DNA from: Clostridiales bacterium
Lineage (GTDB): Bacteria; Bacillota; Clostridia; Lachnospirales; Lachnospiraceae
Reading direction: 5' to 3'
Assembly: GCA_012519695.1 (NCBI GenBank)
Contig: JAAYPT010000024.1
Location: forward strand, 16,683 to 80,682
DNA: 64,000 bases
Made by a program: the position numbers and the translations under genes. Below, piece after piece: positions 16,031-25,680 of the stretch (position 1 is the stretch's first letter; every line of letters begins with the position of its first letter). Below the pieces are notes generated by a model. That model was not told where the DNA came from, ran no database searches, and saw only the letters and a program-made list of their open reading frames with translations.

Positions 16031-18274
16031 ATGGCAGAGTATGCCAATATCATTGTTGATATTTCTCATGAAAAACTGGATAAAACCTTCCAATATAAAA
16101 TACCGGAACCATTAAAAGAGGTTCTGGAAATTGGAATGCAGGTAATGATTCCTTTTGGAAAAGGCAGCCGAAAGACCACCGGGTATGTGGTAGAATTGAC
16201 AGATACTCCGGAGTATGAGGTAGAAAAGCTAAAGGAGATTGATTCCATAGCAGAAGGAAGTATTCCTATCGAATCACAGTTAATTGCACTGGCAGCATGG
16301 ATGCGTAAGAACTACGGTGGAACCATGAACCATGCATTAAAGACAGTGCTTCCCGTAAAGCAAAAGGCAAGGGAAAAGCAACAACGTTCCTTAAAGTTAT
16401 TACTTTCAGAAGAAGAAGCCAGGGAACAACTTGCAGTATTTGAACGAAAGCATAGTACTGCAAGAGCAAGATTGGTAGGAGCACTTATCGAGGAACATAC
16501 CTTGCCCTATGAGGTGGTAACACGAAAGCTTAATATTACTGCTGCCGTAATACGGGCAATGGAAGAACTTGGAATTATTCAAGTAGAAGTAAGTCGTAGC
16601 TATCGTAACCCTCTGGGTGAAATGAAGCAGGAAGAAAAGCGAATTGTCTTAAATAAAGAGCAAAGCCGGGTTGTAGAAAAGATATGGGAGGATTTTTCCC
16701 AGGAAGAGTATCATACCTACTTATTGCACGGAGTGACTGGAAGCGGCAAAACAGCAGTTTACATAGAACTGATTGAAAAAGTCATAAAGTCAGGAAAACA
16801 GGCAATTGTACTGATACCGGAGATTGCATTGACTTATCAGACGGTAGTGCGGTTTTATCAAAGATTTGGAGAAAGAGTATCTATCCTGAATTCCAAAATG
16901 TCACCGGGAGAACGGTATGACCAGTTTGAACGTGCCAAAAGTGGAGAATTGGATGTAATGATAGGACCAAGGTCTGCATTATTCACACCATTTTCAAATT
17001 TAGGGCTTATTATTATAGATGAAGAACATGAGACCAGCTATAAAAGTGAAACTATTCCAAGGTATCATGCAAGAGAGACAGCCATAGAACGTGCCAATAT
17101 GGCAGGAGCTTCAGTAGTATTAGGCTCAGCAACACCATCCATAGACAGTTATTATAAGGCACAAAATGGCGAGTATATTTTATTAGAGCTGGAAAAAAGA
17201 ATTGAAGAAAAACCACTTCCACAGTGTTACACGGTAGACTTAAGGGAAGAATTAAGACAGGGAAACCGTTCTATTTTAAGTGAAAAGTTGCAGGAACTGA
17301 TGGAAGAACGATTAGAACAAGGACAGCAAACCATGTTGTTTATCAATCGACGAGGAATGTCCGGATTTGTGTCTTGCCGTGCTTGTGGGTATGTAGTAAA
17401 ATGTCCCCACTGTGATGTATCCTTAAGTCAACATAATAATGGAAAAATGGTATGCCATTACTGCGGATATGAGGAAACAACACCAAAGGAATGTCCGGAA
17501 TGTGGTTCTAAATATATCAGTGGATTTAAGGCAGGAACCCAAAAGATTGAAGAAATCGTAAAAAAACGTTTTCCCAAAGCAAGAGTGTTACGCATGGACT
17601 TTGACACCACAAGGAATAAAGACAGCTATGAAAAGATTTTGTCCGCTTTTGCCAATCAGGAGGCAGATGTACTGATTGGAACGCAAATGATTGTAAAGGG
17701 ACATGATTTTCCAAATGTAACTTTGGTAGGTGTGTTAGCAGCAGACTTATCCCTTTATGTAAGTGATTATCATGCCACAGAGCGTACCTTTCAGTTGATA
17801 ACACAGGCAGCAGGAAGGGCAGGACGTGGAAAACTTCCCGGAGAAGTAGTGATTCAGACTTATAGTCCCGATAATTACAGCATTCAGCTTGCCCAAAAAC
17901 AGGATTATAAGGGATTCTATGAAACAGAGATTTCTTATCGGAAGCTGATGCAGTATCCGCCGGTAGGACATATGATGGTTATGTTAGTGGCATCTAAGGA
18001 TGAAATGACAGCAGCGTTAAGTGCAGAATTGTTGGCAAAAAAAATAGAACAGTCTGCACAAAACGGAAAAATAACAGGTGTAAAGACCATAGGGCCTACG
18101 GATGCAGCAGTAGCCAAGGTAAAAGATATTTATAAAAAAGTAATTTATTTTAAGTCGAAAGACTATCAACAGTTAGTAAAAATCAAAGATGCATTGGAAC
18201 TATTCGTAAACAGGCATCGGGAATTTGCAAATATAGTAATACAGTTTGATTTTAATCCTATGAATGGATTTTAG
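16031..18274 (+). CDS. priA: Primosomal replication helicase PriA
   Basis: 3'-5' DNA helicase that reloads the replisome at stalled forks. 747 aa. An N-terminal DNA-binding domain precedes Walker A GVTGSGKTAVY (near residue 240), the DEEH helicase box, GSATPS, and a zinc-binding insert with eight cysteines in four CxxC pairs (CRACG, CPHC, CHYCG, CPECG, about residues 455-495). C-terminal helicase motifs GTQMIVKGHDFP and QAAGRAGRG are intact. A TTG is in frame at 16013; the ATG at 16031 has GGTGGTGGG upstream and gives the usual MAEYANIIVD start. Confidence 0.95.
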   Translation: MAEYANIIVDISHEKLDKTFQYKIPEPLKEVLEIGMQVMIPFGKGSRKTTGYVVELTDTPEYEVEKLKEIDSIAEGSIPIESQLIALAAWMRKNYGGTMNHALKTVLPVKQKAREKQQRSLKLLLSEEEAREQLAVFERKHSTARARLVGALIEEHTLPYEVVTRKLNITAAVIRAMEELGIIQVEVSRSYRNPLGEMKQEEKRIVLNKEQSRVVEKIWEDFSQEEYHTYLLHGVTGSGKTAVYIELIEKVIKSGKQAIVLIPEIALTYQTVVRFYQRFGERVSILNSKMSPGERYDQFERAKSGELDVMIGPRSALFTPFSNLGLIIIDEEHETSYKSETIPRYHARETAIERANMAGASVVLGSATPSIDSYYKAQNGEYILLELEKRIEEKPLPQCYTVDLREELRQGNRSILSEKLQELMEERLEQGQQTMLFINRRGMSGFVSCRACGYVVKCPHCDVSLSQHNNGKMVCHYCGYEETTPKECPECGSKYISGFKAGTQKIEEIVKKRFPKARVLRMDFDTTRNKDSYEKILSAFANQEADVLIGTQMIVKGHDFPNVTLVGVLAADLSLYVSDYHATERTFQLITQAAGRAGRGKLPGEVVIQTYSPDNYSIQLAQKQDYKGFYETEISYRKLMQYPPVGHMMVMLVASKDEMTAALSAELLAKKIEQSAQNGKITGVKTIGPTDAAVAKVKDIYKKVIYFKSKDYQQLVKIKDALELFVNRHREFANIVIQFDFNPMNGF

Positions 18275-18294
18275 CAAAGACAGGAGGAAATAAA

Positions 18295-18774
18295 ATGGCA
18301 TTAAGAACCATTCGTCAGATGGGTGACGAAGTATTAACAAAAAAGTGTAGAGAAATCAAAGAGGTAACTCCAAGAATCAAAGAGTTAATCGAAGATATGT
18401 TAGAAACCATGTACGAAGCAAACGGAGTAGGTCTTGCAGCCCCCCAGGTTGGAATATTAAAACGTCTGGTAGTGATTGATATTGGGGAAGGACCAATTGT
18501 TCTCATTAATCCGGTAATCGTAGAAACAGACGGTTCACAGACAGGGGAAGAAGGTTGCTTAAGCCTTCCGGGCAAATCCGGTGTAGTAACCCGACCAAAT
18601 TATGTAAAAGTAAGAGCATATGATGAAGATATGCAGCAGTACGAGATAGAAGGAACAGAGCTTCTTGCAAGAGCATTTTGTCATGAAATTGATCACTTAG
18701 ACGGACACATGTATGTGGAAAAAGTAGAAGGCGAATTACATGATGTTGTTTATGAGGAAGAGGAAGAAGTATAA
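18295..18774 (+). CDS. def: Peptide deformylase
   Basis: Removes the formyl group from nascent N-terminal methionine. 159 aa. All three family motifs are present: GVGLAAPQVG (residues 43-52), EGCLSLP (metal Cys) and CHEIDHLDG (HExxH). GGAGGAAAT precedes ATG by a few bases. It sits between priA and fmt, a common order in Firmicutes, and functionally pairs with fmt: one adds and one removes the formyl group. Confidence 0.97.
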   Translation: MALRTIRQMGDEVLTKKCREIKEVTPRIKELIEDMLETMYEANGVGLAAPQVGILKRLVVIDIGEGPIVLINPVIVETDGSQTGEEGCLSLPGKSGVVTRPNYVKVRAYDEDMQQYEIEGTELLARAFCHEIDHLDGHMYVEKVEGELHDVVYEEEEEV

Positions 18775-18794
18775 GATCCGAAAGGAGATTTGAA

Positions 18795-19724
18795 ATGAAA
18801 GTAATTTTTATGGGAACACCGGACTTTTCCGTAGGAACTTTGGAAGCATTAATTCAGGCAGGGCATGAAGTTACACTTGTAGTTACACAGCCAGATAAGC
18901 CAAAGGGCAGAGGAAAAGCCATGCAATATACGCCGGTAAAAGAAACAGCGTTGGCACATGGAATTGAAGTATATCAGCCAACCAAAATCCGGGAACCGGA
19001 ATGTGTGGAATATTTAAAAAAATACGAAGCGGACATTATGGTGGTAGTAGCATTTGGACAGATTCTTACCAAAGAGATATTAGATATGCCAAAATACGGA
19101 TGTATCAATGTGCATGCATCCTTACTTCCAAAATATCGTGGAGCAGCACCAATTCAGTGGGCAGTTATCAATGGGGAAAAAGTATCAGGCGTTACGACCA
19201 TGCGTATGGATGAAGGCATAGATACCGGAGATATGATTTTAAAGGAAGAAGTGGAGTTAGACCCGGAAGAGACCGGTGGCAGCCTGTTTGAGCGTCTGGC
19301 AAAAACCGGAGCAGAACTTTGTGTAAAAACATTGGTTGCTATCGAAAATGGAACGGCAACCTATACCCCACAGGATAATGCTAAGGCAACCCATACCAAG
19401 ATGATAAAAAAGCAGTTGGGAGAAATAGACTTTACAAAGCCGGCAGAAGAAATCGAACGTCTAGTGCGGGGATTAAATCCATGGCCCAGTGCATATACTC
19501 ACTGGAATGGGAAAACATTAAAAGTGTGGAAAGCGTCTGTTTTGGATAAAGAGTCAGGAAAAGAACCGGGCACTATAGAAGTTGGAAAAAATACCATAGC
19601 AGTTCAAACCGGAAAAGGAATGTTACAGCTAGAAGAAATTCAACTGGAAGGAAAAAAGAGAATGCAGACAGATGCATTTTTACGAGGAGTAAGTTTAGAA
19701 ACAGGAATGATACTTGGAAAATAA
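18795..19724 (+). CDS. fmt: Methionyl-tRNA formyltransferase
   Basis: Formylates initiator Met-tRNA using 10-formyl-tetrahydrofolate. 309 aa. The N-terminal MGTPDFSVGTLEAL, the catalytic region NVHASLLPKYRGAAPIQWA (Asn and His of the formyltransferase fold) and the C-terminal OB-like domain (GLNPWPSAYTHWNGK) are all complete. The ribosome binding site is AAAGGAGA. It lies 20 nt after def. Confidence 0.97.
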   Translation: MKVIFMGTPDFSVGTLEALIQAGHEVTLVVTQPDKPKGRGKAMQYTPVKETALAHGIEVYQPTKIREPECVEYLKKYEADIMVVVAFGQILTKEILDMPKYGCINVHASLLPKYRGAAPIQWAVINGEKVSGVTTMRMDEGIDTGDMILKEEVELDPEETGGSLFERLAKTGAELCVKTLVAIENGTATYTPQDNAKATHTKMIKKQLGEIDFTKPAEEIERLVRGLNPWPSAYTHWNGKTLKVWKASVLDKESGKEPGTIEVGKNTIAVQTGKGMLQLEEIQLEGKKRMQTDAFLRGVSLETGMILGK

Positions 19725-19748
19725 TAAAATGTAAAAGGAGTGGTAATT

Positions 19749-20465
19749 ATGCCATATGGATATGGATTTTATTTTGACCCAACGTATATTTTAGTAGTAA
19801 TCGGTGCACTGATTTGTTTAGCAGCTTCTGCAAAGGTAAAATCGACCTTTAACCGATACGACAGAGTACGGAGCATGTCAGGTATGACAGGTGCACAGGC
19901 GGCAGAACGTATTTTGAATTCAGCAGGAATTTATGATGTAACAGTGCAGCACATTTCCGGTAATTTGACAGACCATTATGATCCGAGAAATAAGGTGTTG
20001 AGTTTGTCGGACAGCACATATAGCTCTACTTCGGTAGCAGCCGTAGGTGTGGCAGCACATGAATGTGGACATGCGATTCAGCATCAGACTAATTATGCGC
20101 CATTAAACATTCGAAGTGCCATAGTGCCGGTTGCAAACTTTGGTTCAAGTATTGCGTGGCCATTGATATTAATCGGGTTATTTTTTACCAGCAAAACAGG
20201 AACTTTTTTAATTGATTTAGGAATTATTTGTTTTTCTATGGCGGTATTATTCCAATTAGTAACCCTTCCGGTAGAGTTTAATGCTTCCAGTCGTGCAGTG
20301 AAAATACTGGAAAACACAGGAATTCTCGGACACGAAGAATTACAGGGAACGAAAAAAGTGTTAGGAGCTGCGGCACTTACCTATGTAGCAGGTGCAGCAT
20401 CCGCAATCCTTCAGTTGTTACGTTTGATTATCCTATTCGGTGGAAGAGGAGGAGATGATGACTAA
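19749..20465 (+). CDS. Membrane zinc metallopeptidase, YugP/DUF2268-like
   Basis: 238 aa. It has an N-terminal membrane helix, an extramembrane domain holding the zinc site AAHECGHAIQHQ (HExxH, near residue 103), then two or three C-terminal helices (near 125-150, 155-178, 205-230). This is the YugP family of membrane-bound neutral zinc metallopeptidases (PF04298); the substrate is unknown. AAAAGGAG sits 8 nt before the ATG at 19749; an in-frame GTG at 19740 overlaps it and is rejected. It overlaps the start of rsmB by 8 nt. Confidence 0.88.
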   Translation: MPYGYGFYFDPTYILVVIGALICLAASAKVKSTFNRYDRVRSMSGMTGAQAAERILNSAGIYDVTVQHISGNLTDHYDPRNKVLSLSDSTYSSTSVAAVGVAAHECGHAIQHQTNYAPLNIRSAIVPVANFGSSIAWPLILIGLFFTSKTGTFLIDLGIICFSMAVLFQLVTLPVEFNASSRAVKILENTGILGHEELQGTKKVLGAAALTYVAGAASAILQLLRLIILFGGRGGDDD

Positions 20466-21762
20466 CGGTGTCAATGTGCGTGAATTAATTTTAGACGTAC
20501 TTTTGGAAATTACAAAAAATGGTGAGTATAGCCACATTGCAATTAAAAACACCTTAGATAAATACCAGTATTTAGAAAAGCAGGAACGGAGCTTTTTGAC
20601 AAGGGTATGTGAAGGCACCTTGGAGAATATGATATTAATAGACTATGTGATAAATCAGTTTTCCAAGGTAAAAGTCAATAAAATGAAGCCGGTTATTCGA
20701 TGTATTTTACGAAGCAGTGTCTATGAACTGAAGTTTATGGATTCCGTTCCGGTATCTGCTACTTGTAATGAAGCAGTAAAACTTGCACAGAAAAAGGGCT
20801 TTCATAATCTCAAAGGTTTTGTAAACGGTGTCCTTCGCAATATCAGCCGGAATCTGGAACAGATTTCTATGCCGGATGAAGAAAAGGAACCTGAAAAATG
20901 GCTTTCCGTAAAGTATTCTATGCCGGAATGGCTGATTGAAAAGTGGCAAAAACAGTATGATAAAACGCAACTGGAAGAAATGTTTCAGGCATTTTTAGAA
21001 AAAAGCGCAACTTCTATTCGTGTGAATACAGAGAAAACTACCAAAGAAGAGTTAAGAAAAGAATTAGAAGCAGAACAAATTACGGTAATGGAGAATGAAG
21101 AAGTTCCCAATGCACTGTATATAGATGGTTATGATTTTTTATCAGGAATTACAGCTTTTCAAGAAGGAAAGTTTTATGTACAGGATGTTAGTTCTATGTT
21201 GGTATCTCTATGGGCAGAGCCTAAGGAGGGAGCACAGGTGATAGATGTCTGTGCAGCTCCCGGTGGAAAGAGTATTCATATGGCAGAACTTTTGCATGGT
21301 ACCGGAATGGTAGAAGCGAGAGACTTGACGGAATATAAGGTGTCACTGATAGAAGAAAATATAGAACGTTGCGGACTTACGAATATTCGTGCAAAACAGG
21401 CAGATGCAAGAGTTTTAGAAGAAGATAGTGTTGGAAAAGCAGATATTGTAATTGCGGATTTGCCTTGCTCCGGTTTGGGAGTGATTGGTAAGAAACCGGA
21501 TATCAAGTATAAAATGTCAGAAGCAAAATGTGCAGAGTTGGCAGCATTGCAAAGAGAGATATTACATACAGTACAGAATTATGTAAAGTCAGGTGGCGTG
21601 TTTATGTATAGCACTTGTACCATTAATCCACAGGAAAATGAGGAAAATGTACAGTGGTTTCTAAAGGAACATGCAGACTTTGAACTGGAAAGACAGCAGC
21701 AGATATTGCCAAAGAAGGGAAAGCACGATGGATTCTTTCTGGCAAGAATGGTGCGAAAGTGA
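20458..21762 (+). CDS. rsmB: 16S rRNA (cytosine-967-C5)-methyltransferase
   Basis: SAM-dependent methyltransferase of the Sun/NOP2 family. 434 aa. An N-terminal NusB-like domain (about 1-140) precedes the catalytic domain with SAM motif I VIDVCAAPGGKS, motif IV DLPCSGLG and the catalytic-Cys motif YSTCTINPQENEENV. The start is one of two adjacent ATGs (20455, 20458); AGAGGAGG ends at 20452, which suits 20458. The gene overlaps the yugP-like gene, consistent with translational coupling. Confidence 0.93.
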   Translation: MTNGVNVRELILDVLLEITKNGEYSHIAIKNTLDKYQYLEKQERSFLTRVCEGTLENMILIDYVINQFSKVKVNKMKPVIRCILRSSVYELKFMDSVPVSATCNEAVKLAQKKGFHNLKGFVNGVLRNISRNLEQISMPDEEKEPEKWLSVKYSMPEWLIEKWQKQYDKTQLEEMFQAFLEKSATSIRVNTEKTTKEELRKELEAEQITVMENEEVPNALYIDGYDFLSGITAFQEGKFYVQDVSSMLVSLWAEPKEGAQVIDVCAAPGGKSIHMAELLHGTGMVEARDLTEYKVSLIEENIERCGLTNIRAKQADARVLEEDSVGKADIVIADLPCSGLGVIGKKPDIKYKMSEAKCAELAALQREILHTVQNYVKSGGVFMYSTCTINPQENEENVQWFLKEHADFELERQQQILPKKGKHDGFFLARMVRK

Positions 21763-21774
21763 TAGGAATAAAGA

Positions 21775-22830
21775 ATGGAAAAAACAGATATTAAGTCATT
21801 GAATCAAAAGGAACTGGAAGAATTACTGGTTTCTTATGGTGAAAAAAAGTTTCGCGGAAAACAGATTTACGCATGGCTTCATCAGAAACATGTGAGCTGT
21901 TGGGAGGATATGACGGATATTTCAAAAAAATTAAGAGAACAGTTAGAGCAAAACTGTGAGTTAACTGCATTAAAGAAGATAGAAATGCAGGAGTCAAAGC
22001 TAGACGGTACCAGAAAGTACCTGTTTGCATTAGCAGATGGAAATATGGTAGAAAGTGTATTGATGAAATATAAGCATGGAAACAGCGTTTGTATTTCCTC
22101 ACAGGTAGGTTGCCGTATGGGGTGTCGTTTTTGTGCATCTACTTTGGATGGTCTGGTGCGAGGATTAACTCCGGCAGAAATGTTAGATCAAATATACCGT
22201 ATTCAGGAAGATATTGGAGAGCGTATTTCCAATGTGGTAGTTATGGGAACAGGAGAACCACTGGACAACTATGACAATCTGCTGAAGTTTATTTCACTTT
22301 TAACAGATGAAAACGGACTACATATCAGTCAGAGAAATCTTACAGTATCTACCTGCGGAATTGTACCGAATATGAAACGGCTTGCGGAAGAAAAACTGCA
22401 AATTACATTGGCATTATCCTTACATGCGTCCTCACAGGAAAAACGGTTAGAGTTAATGCCGGTAGCCAATAAATATCAAATTGATGAAGTAATAGAGGCT
22501 TGCAAATATTATTTTGAGCAAACCGGAAGAAGAATTACCTTTGAATATAGTTTAGTAGGCGGAGTCAATGATACAGACGAGGATGCAAGTCAGTTGGCAA
22601 AATTGATAAAAGGCTTGAATTGTCATGTGAATTTGATACCGGTAAACCCCATAAAAGAGCGAGATTATGTGCAATCCAATCCGCAGGTTATTTCAGATTT
22701 TAAAAATAAACTTGAAAAATATGGGATAAATGTTACTATTAGAAGGGAAATGGGCAGAGATATTGACGGAGCCTGTGGACAATTACGCAAACGCTTCCTA
22801 TCTCACACAGAAAGGCAGGGATTATCATGA
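21775..22830 (+). CDS. rlmN: Dual-specificity RNA methyltransferase RlmN
   Basis: Radical-SAM enzyme that makes 2-methyladenosine at 23S A2503 and tRNA A37. 351 aa. The iron-sulfur motif CRMGCRFCAST (CxxxCxxC) is near residue 110; VVMGTGEPLDNYDN and the C-terminal catalytic Cys (GACGQLR) complete the active site. It overlaps the phosphatase gene by an ATGA. Confidence 0.97.
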   Translation: MEKTDIKSLNQKELEELLVSYGEKKFRGKQIYAWLHQKHVSCWEDMTDISKKLREQLEQNCELTALKKIEMQESKLDGTRKYLFALADGNMVESVLMKYKHGNSVCISSQVGCRMGCRFCASTLDGLVRGLTPAEMLDQIYRIQEDIGERISNVVVMGTGEPLDNYDNLLKFISLLTDENGLHISQRNLTVSTCGIVPNMKRLAEEKLQITLALSLHASSQEKRLELMPVANKYQIDEVIEACKYYFEQTGRRITFEYSLVGGVNDTDEDASQLAKLIKGLNCHVNLIPVNPIKERDYVQSNPQVISDFKNKLEKYGINVTIRREMGRDIDGACGQLRKRFLSHTERQGLS

Positions 22831-23570
22831 GAGCATTTTCCAAGACAGACAAGGGAAAAAGACGAGAGATGAATCAGGATTATGTGTATACATCTGAAGG
22901 CAGAATTGGTAATCTTCCGAATTTGTGTATTTTAGCAGATGGAATGGGAGGCCATAATGCAGGAGATTATGCATCCAGATATACCGTAGAGACGATTGTA
23001 GATTCCATTGAAAAGGATGAACAGAAAGAGCCGGTAAGCATTATTGAACAGGCAATACAACGTGCGAATCAGGCAATTTTAGAAAAGGCAAAGACAGATA
23101 TTGACTTAGACGGTATGGGGACTACAGTAGTAGTAGCTACCATTGTGGATAATGAAATGTATGTAGCCAATGTAGGAGACAGTCGTCTGTATGTGATTGG
23201 AGAAGAAATACATCAGATAACTAAGGATCATTCCTTTGTGCAGGAAATGGTTCGTAGAGGTGAGCTGAATGCAAAGGATGCAAGAGTGCATCCGGATCGA
23301 AACATCATAACGAGAGCCATTGGAGGAGCGAAGCCATTGGAAGTAGACTTTTTTGAAGTAGAATTAAAAGAAAAAGAACGTGTATTGATGTGCTCTGATG
23401 GATTGACAGATATGATAGAAGATGAAAACATTTTGAAGATACTTAAAGAACAGAAAAGCACGGCAGACGGAATTAAATGTTTAGTAGAAACAGCCAATGA
23501 AAACGGCGGTAATGATAATATTACGGTAGTCGTGATAGAACCATTTTCAGACGAGGTGAAAACATGTTAA
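22827..23570 (+). CDS. prpC: PP2C-family Ser/Thr phosphatase (Stp/PrpC)
   Basis: Metal-dependent protein phosphatase that reverses the neighbouring PASTA kinase. 247 aa. The PP2C motifs follow in order: RREMNQDY, LADGMGGHNAGDYAS, VGDSRLYVI, MCSDGLTDMI, NGGNDNITVVVI. Its ATG overlaps the rlmN stop and its stop overlaps the kinase start, so the three are co-translated. The rlmN-prpC-prkC-rsgA-rpe-thiN order is the standard Firmicute arrangement. Confidence 0.96.
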   Translation: MRAFSKTDKGKRREMNQDYVYTSEGRIGNLPNLCILADGMGGHNAGDYASRYTVETIVDSIEKDEQKEPVSIIEQAIQRANQAILEKAKTDIDLDGMGTTVVVATIVDNEMYVANVGDSRLYVIGEEIHQITKDHSFVQEMVRRGELNAKDARVHPDRNIITRAIGGAKPLEVDFFEVELKEKERVLMCSDGLTDMIEDENILKILKEQKSTADGIKCLVETANENGGNDNITVVVIEPFSDEVKTC

Positions 23571-25657
23571 AAGAGGGAATGTATCTGGCAGACAGATATG
23601 AAATAGTAGGAAAAATCGGCACTGGCGGAATGGCAGATGTATATAAGGCAAAGGATCATACACTGGGACGTTTTGTAGCCATTAAAGTATTAAAGCAGGA
23701 ATTTTCAGAGGATGTTAATTTTGTAACAAAGTTCCGTACTGAGGCACAGTCCGCAGCAGGATTAGAACATCCGAATATTGTAAATATATATGACGTAGGA
23801 AGTGAAAACGGAATGCACTACATTGTTATGGAGTGCGTAGAAGGAATCACTTTAAAGACTTATATTGAAAAGAAGGGACGTCTGTCCTTCAAAGAGGCAG
23901 TCAGCATTGCCATCCAGGTAGGAAGAGGAATTGAGGCGGCTCATAATAAACATATTGTACATCGTGACATTAAGCCACAGAATATTATTATATCTACCGA
24001 AGGAAAGGTAAAAGTAACAGACTTTGGAATTGCAAGAGTAGCTACCAACAATACCATCAATGCAGATGTTATGGGGTCAGTACATTATGCATCTCCGGAA
24101 CAGGCAAGAAATGGATTTGTAGATGGAAGAAGTGATATTTATTCCTTAGGTATTGTAATGTATGAAATGGTAACCGGAAGAGTTCCATTTGACGGAGAAT
24201 CTACCGTAGCAGTGGCTATTCAGCATTTGCAGGAAGAAATGGTAGTGCCAAGTGCATATGTACCGGATCTTCCAATCAGTATGGAAAAAATTATTTTGAA
24301 ATGTACACAGAAAAGTCCGGACAGACGTTATCAGACCATTGGAGATTTATTAATCGACTTGAAAAAGGCATTGATTAGTCCGGATGAAGACTTTGTAGTA
24401 ATGGTTCCGGTAGGACAGCAGGAAAAAACAAGAGTAATGAAACCGGAGGAAGTAGAAACCATCAAAGAGCAGGCTGGAAAAGTGTATTACAATAACGATG
24501 ATGAAGATGTGAACACGGATGATGAGGATGAGGATGACGAGGATGAGGATGACGAGGAAGAAGGCGGATTCCTGAATCCAAAGATGGAAAAGGCAGTTAC
24601 CATTATGGGAATTGTAGCAGCAGTCATTATCGTACTTATTGTAGCCTATATCGCAATTAGCCTTACCGGAGTATTTAAGTTTAAAGACAAGACCATAGAC
24701 AAGGATAATACCACCAAAAAAGAAGAAACCACAGATAAAATAGAAATGATTGACTTAACAGGAATGACATATGATGAAGCAAAGAAAGCATTAAATGATT
24801 TAGGGCTTGGCATTGAAAAAGGTGACACAATGTCTTCCGATAAGTATGAAGAAGGTCTGGTAGTAGGTCAGAGTGAGAAAAAGGGTGATATGGTAAAGAA
24901 AAATACTACCATTACCGTTAATTTAAGCAGCGGTGCAGGTGAGATTGAAGTACCAAGCGTGGTAGGACTGGATAAAGATGCCGCAACAGATACCCTGAAA
25001 GCAGCCGGATTTAAGGTGTCAACAGAGTTTGAGTATAGCGATGAGGTAGCAGAGGAAAAGGTTATTTCTCAAACACCAGATGGAAAGTCAAAGGCAAAGA
25101 AGGACGATACAGTAACCATTGTTGTAAGTCGTGGAACAGAGCCACCCAAAAAAGTAACAATGATAAATGTAGTTGGAAAGTCAGAGCAGGATGCAAGAAA
25201 TGCATTAGCAAGTATTGGAATTACTGTATCTAATGTAAATTCTGAATATAGTAATGATGTACCGGAAGGATGTGTTATTCGACAGAGCATTGATGGAGGA
25301 ACAAGTGTTGATGAGGGAACAAGTATAACATTGACAATTAGTCTTGGAAAGCAAGTTGTGGATAAATATTATTCTTTGGTGAATTATAAAATAGATGATG
25401 CTTCTAAGCTTGGTGTGCCAAGTGGCGCAACGGATGTAAAAATTGATGTAACGTTGTATACATCCAATAATGAGAAAGTAAAAGACTGGACAGGACAGTC
25501 TTTACCATTTACCGCAAATGCAAGTGATATTAAGAATTGCAGTGATGGATACTTTATCGTGAAGTGTTCTTGGACAGTTACGGATGAATCAGGAAATCCA
25601 AAACAGGAAACAAATGGTGAGGGAACAAGAATTAATGTGACCTTTACTCAGAATTAG
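23564..25657 (+). CDS. prkC: PASTA-domain Ser/Thr protein kinase (PrkC/Stk)
   Basis: Membrane kinase that senses peptidoglycan fragments or lipid II and controls wall synthesis and growth. 697 aa. Kinase domain about 10-275: glycine loop GTGGMADVYKA, HRDIKPQNI catalytic loop, DFGIAR. A very acidic stretch (about 305-330, almost only Asp/Glu) precedes one transmembrane helix (about 343-368). Outside are three PASTA repeats (about 390-590; each with the pattern GLDKDAATDTLKAAGF / VGKSEQDARNALASIG) and a further Ig-like C-terminal segment (YSLVNYKIDDAS...). The acidic juxtamembrane run is longer than usual. Confidence 0.96.
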   Translation: MLKEGMYLADRYEIVGKIGTGGMADVYKAKDHTLGRFVAIKVLKQEFSEDVNFVTKFRTEAQSAAGLEHPNIVNIYDVGSENGMHYIVMECVEGITLKTYIEKKGRLSFKEAVSIAIQVGRGIEAAHNKHIVHRDIKPQNIIISTEGKVKVTDFGIARVATNNTINADVMGSVHYASPEQARNGFVDGRSDIYSLGIVMYEMVTGRVPFDGESTVAVAIQHLQEEMVVPSAYVPDLPISMEKIILKCTQKSPDRRYQTIGDLLIDLKKALISPDEDFVVMVPVGQQEKTRVMKPEEVETIKEQAGKVYYNNDDEDVNTDDEDEDDEDEDDEEEGGFLNPKMEKAVTIMGIVAAVIIVLIVAYIAISLTGVFKFKDKTIDKDNTTKKEETTDKIEMIDLTGMTYDEAKKALNDLGLGIEKGDTMSSDKYEEGLVVGQSEKKGDMVKKNTTITVNLSSGAGEIEVPSVVGLDKDAATDTLKAAGFKVSTEFEYSDEVAEEKVISQTPDGKSKAKKDDTVTIVVSRGTEPPKKVTMINVVGKSEQDARNALASIGITVSNVNSEYSNDVPEGCVIRQSIDGGTSVDEGTSITLTISLGKQVVDKYYSLVNYKIDDASKLGVPSGATDVKIDVTLYTSNNEKVKDWTGQSLPFTANASDIKNCSDGYFIVKCSWTVTDESGNPKQETNGEGTRINVTFTQN

Positions 25658-25680
25658 AGTCTGTAGAGCAGGAAGAGTGT

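Noticed and set aside
24508..24570. Repetitive GATGAGGATGACGAGG tract in prkC as a tandem repeat locus
   Set aside because: It encodes the acidic juxtamembrane stretch in frame and is explained by the protein's Asp/Glu composition.
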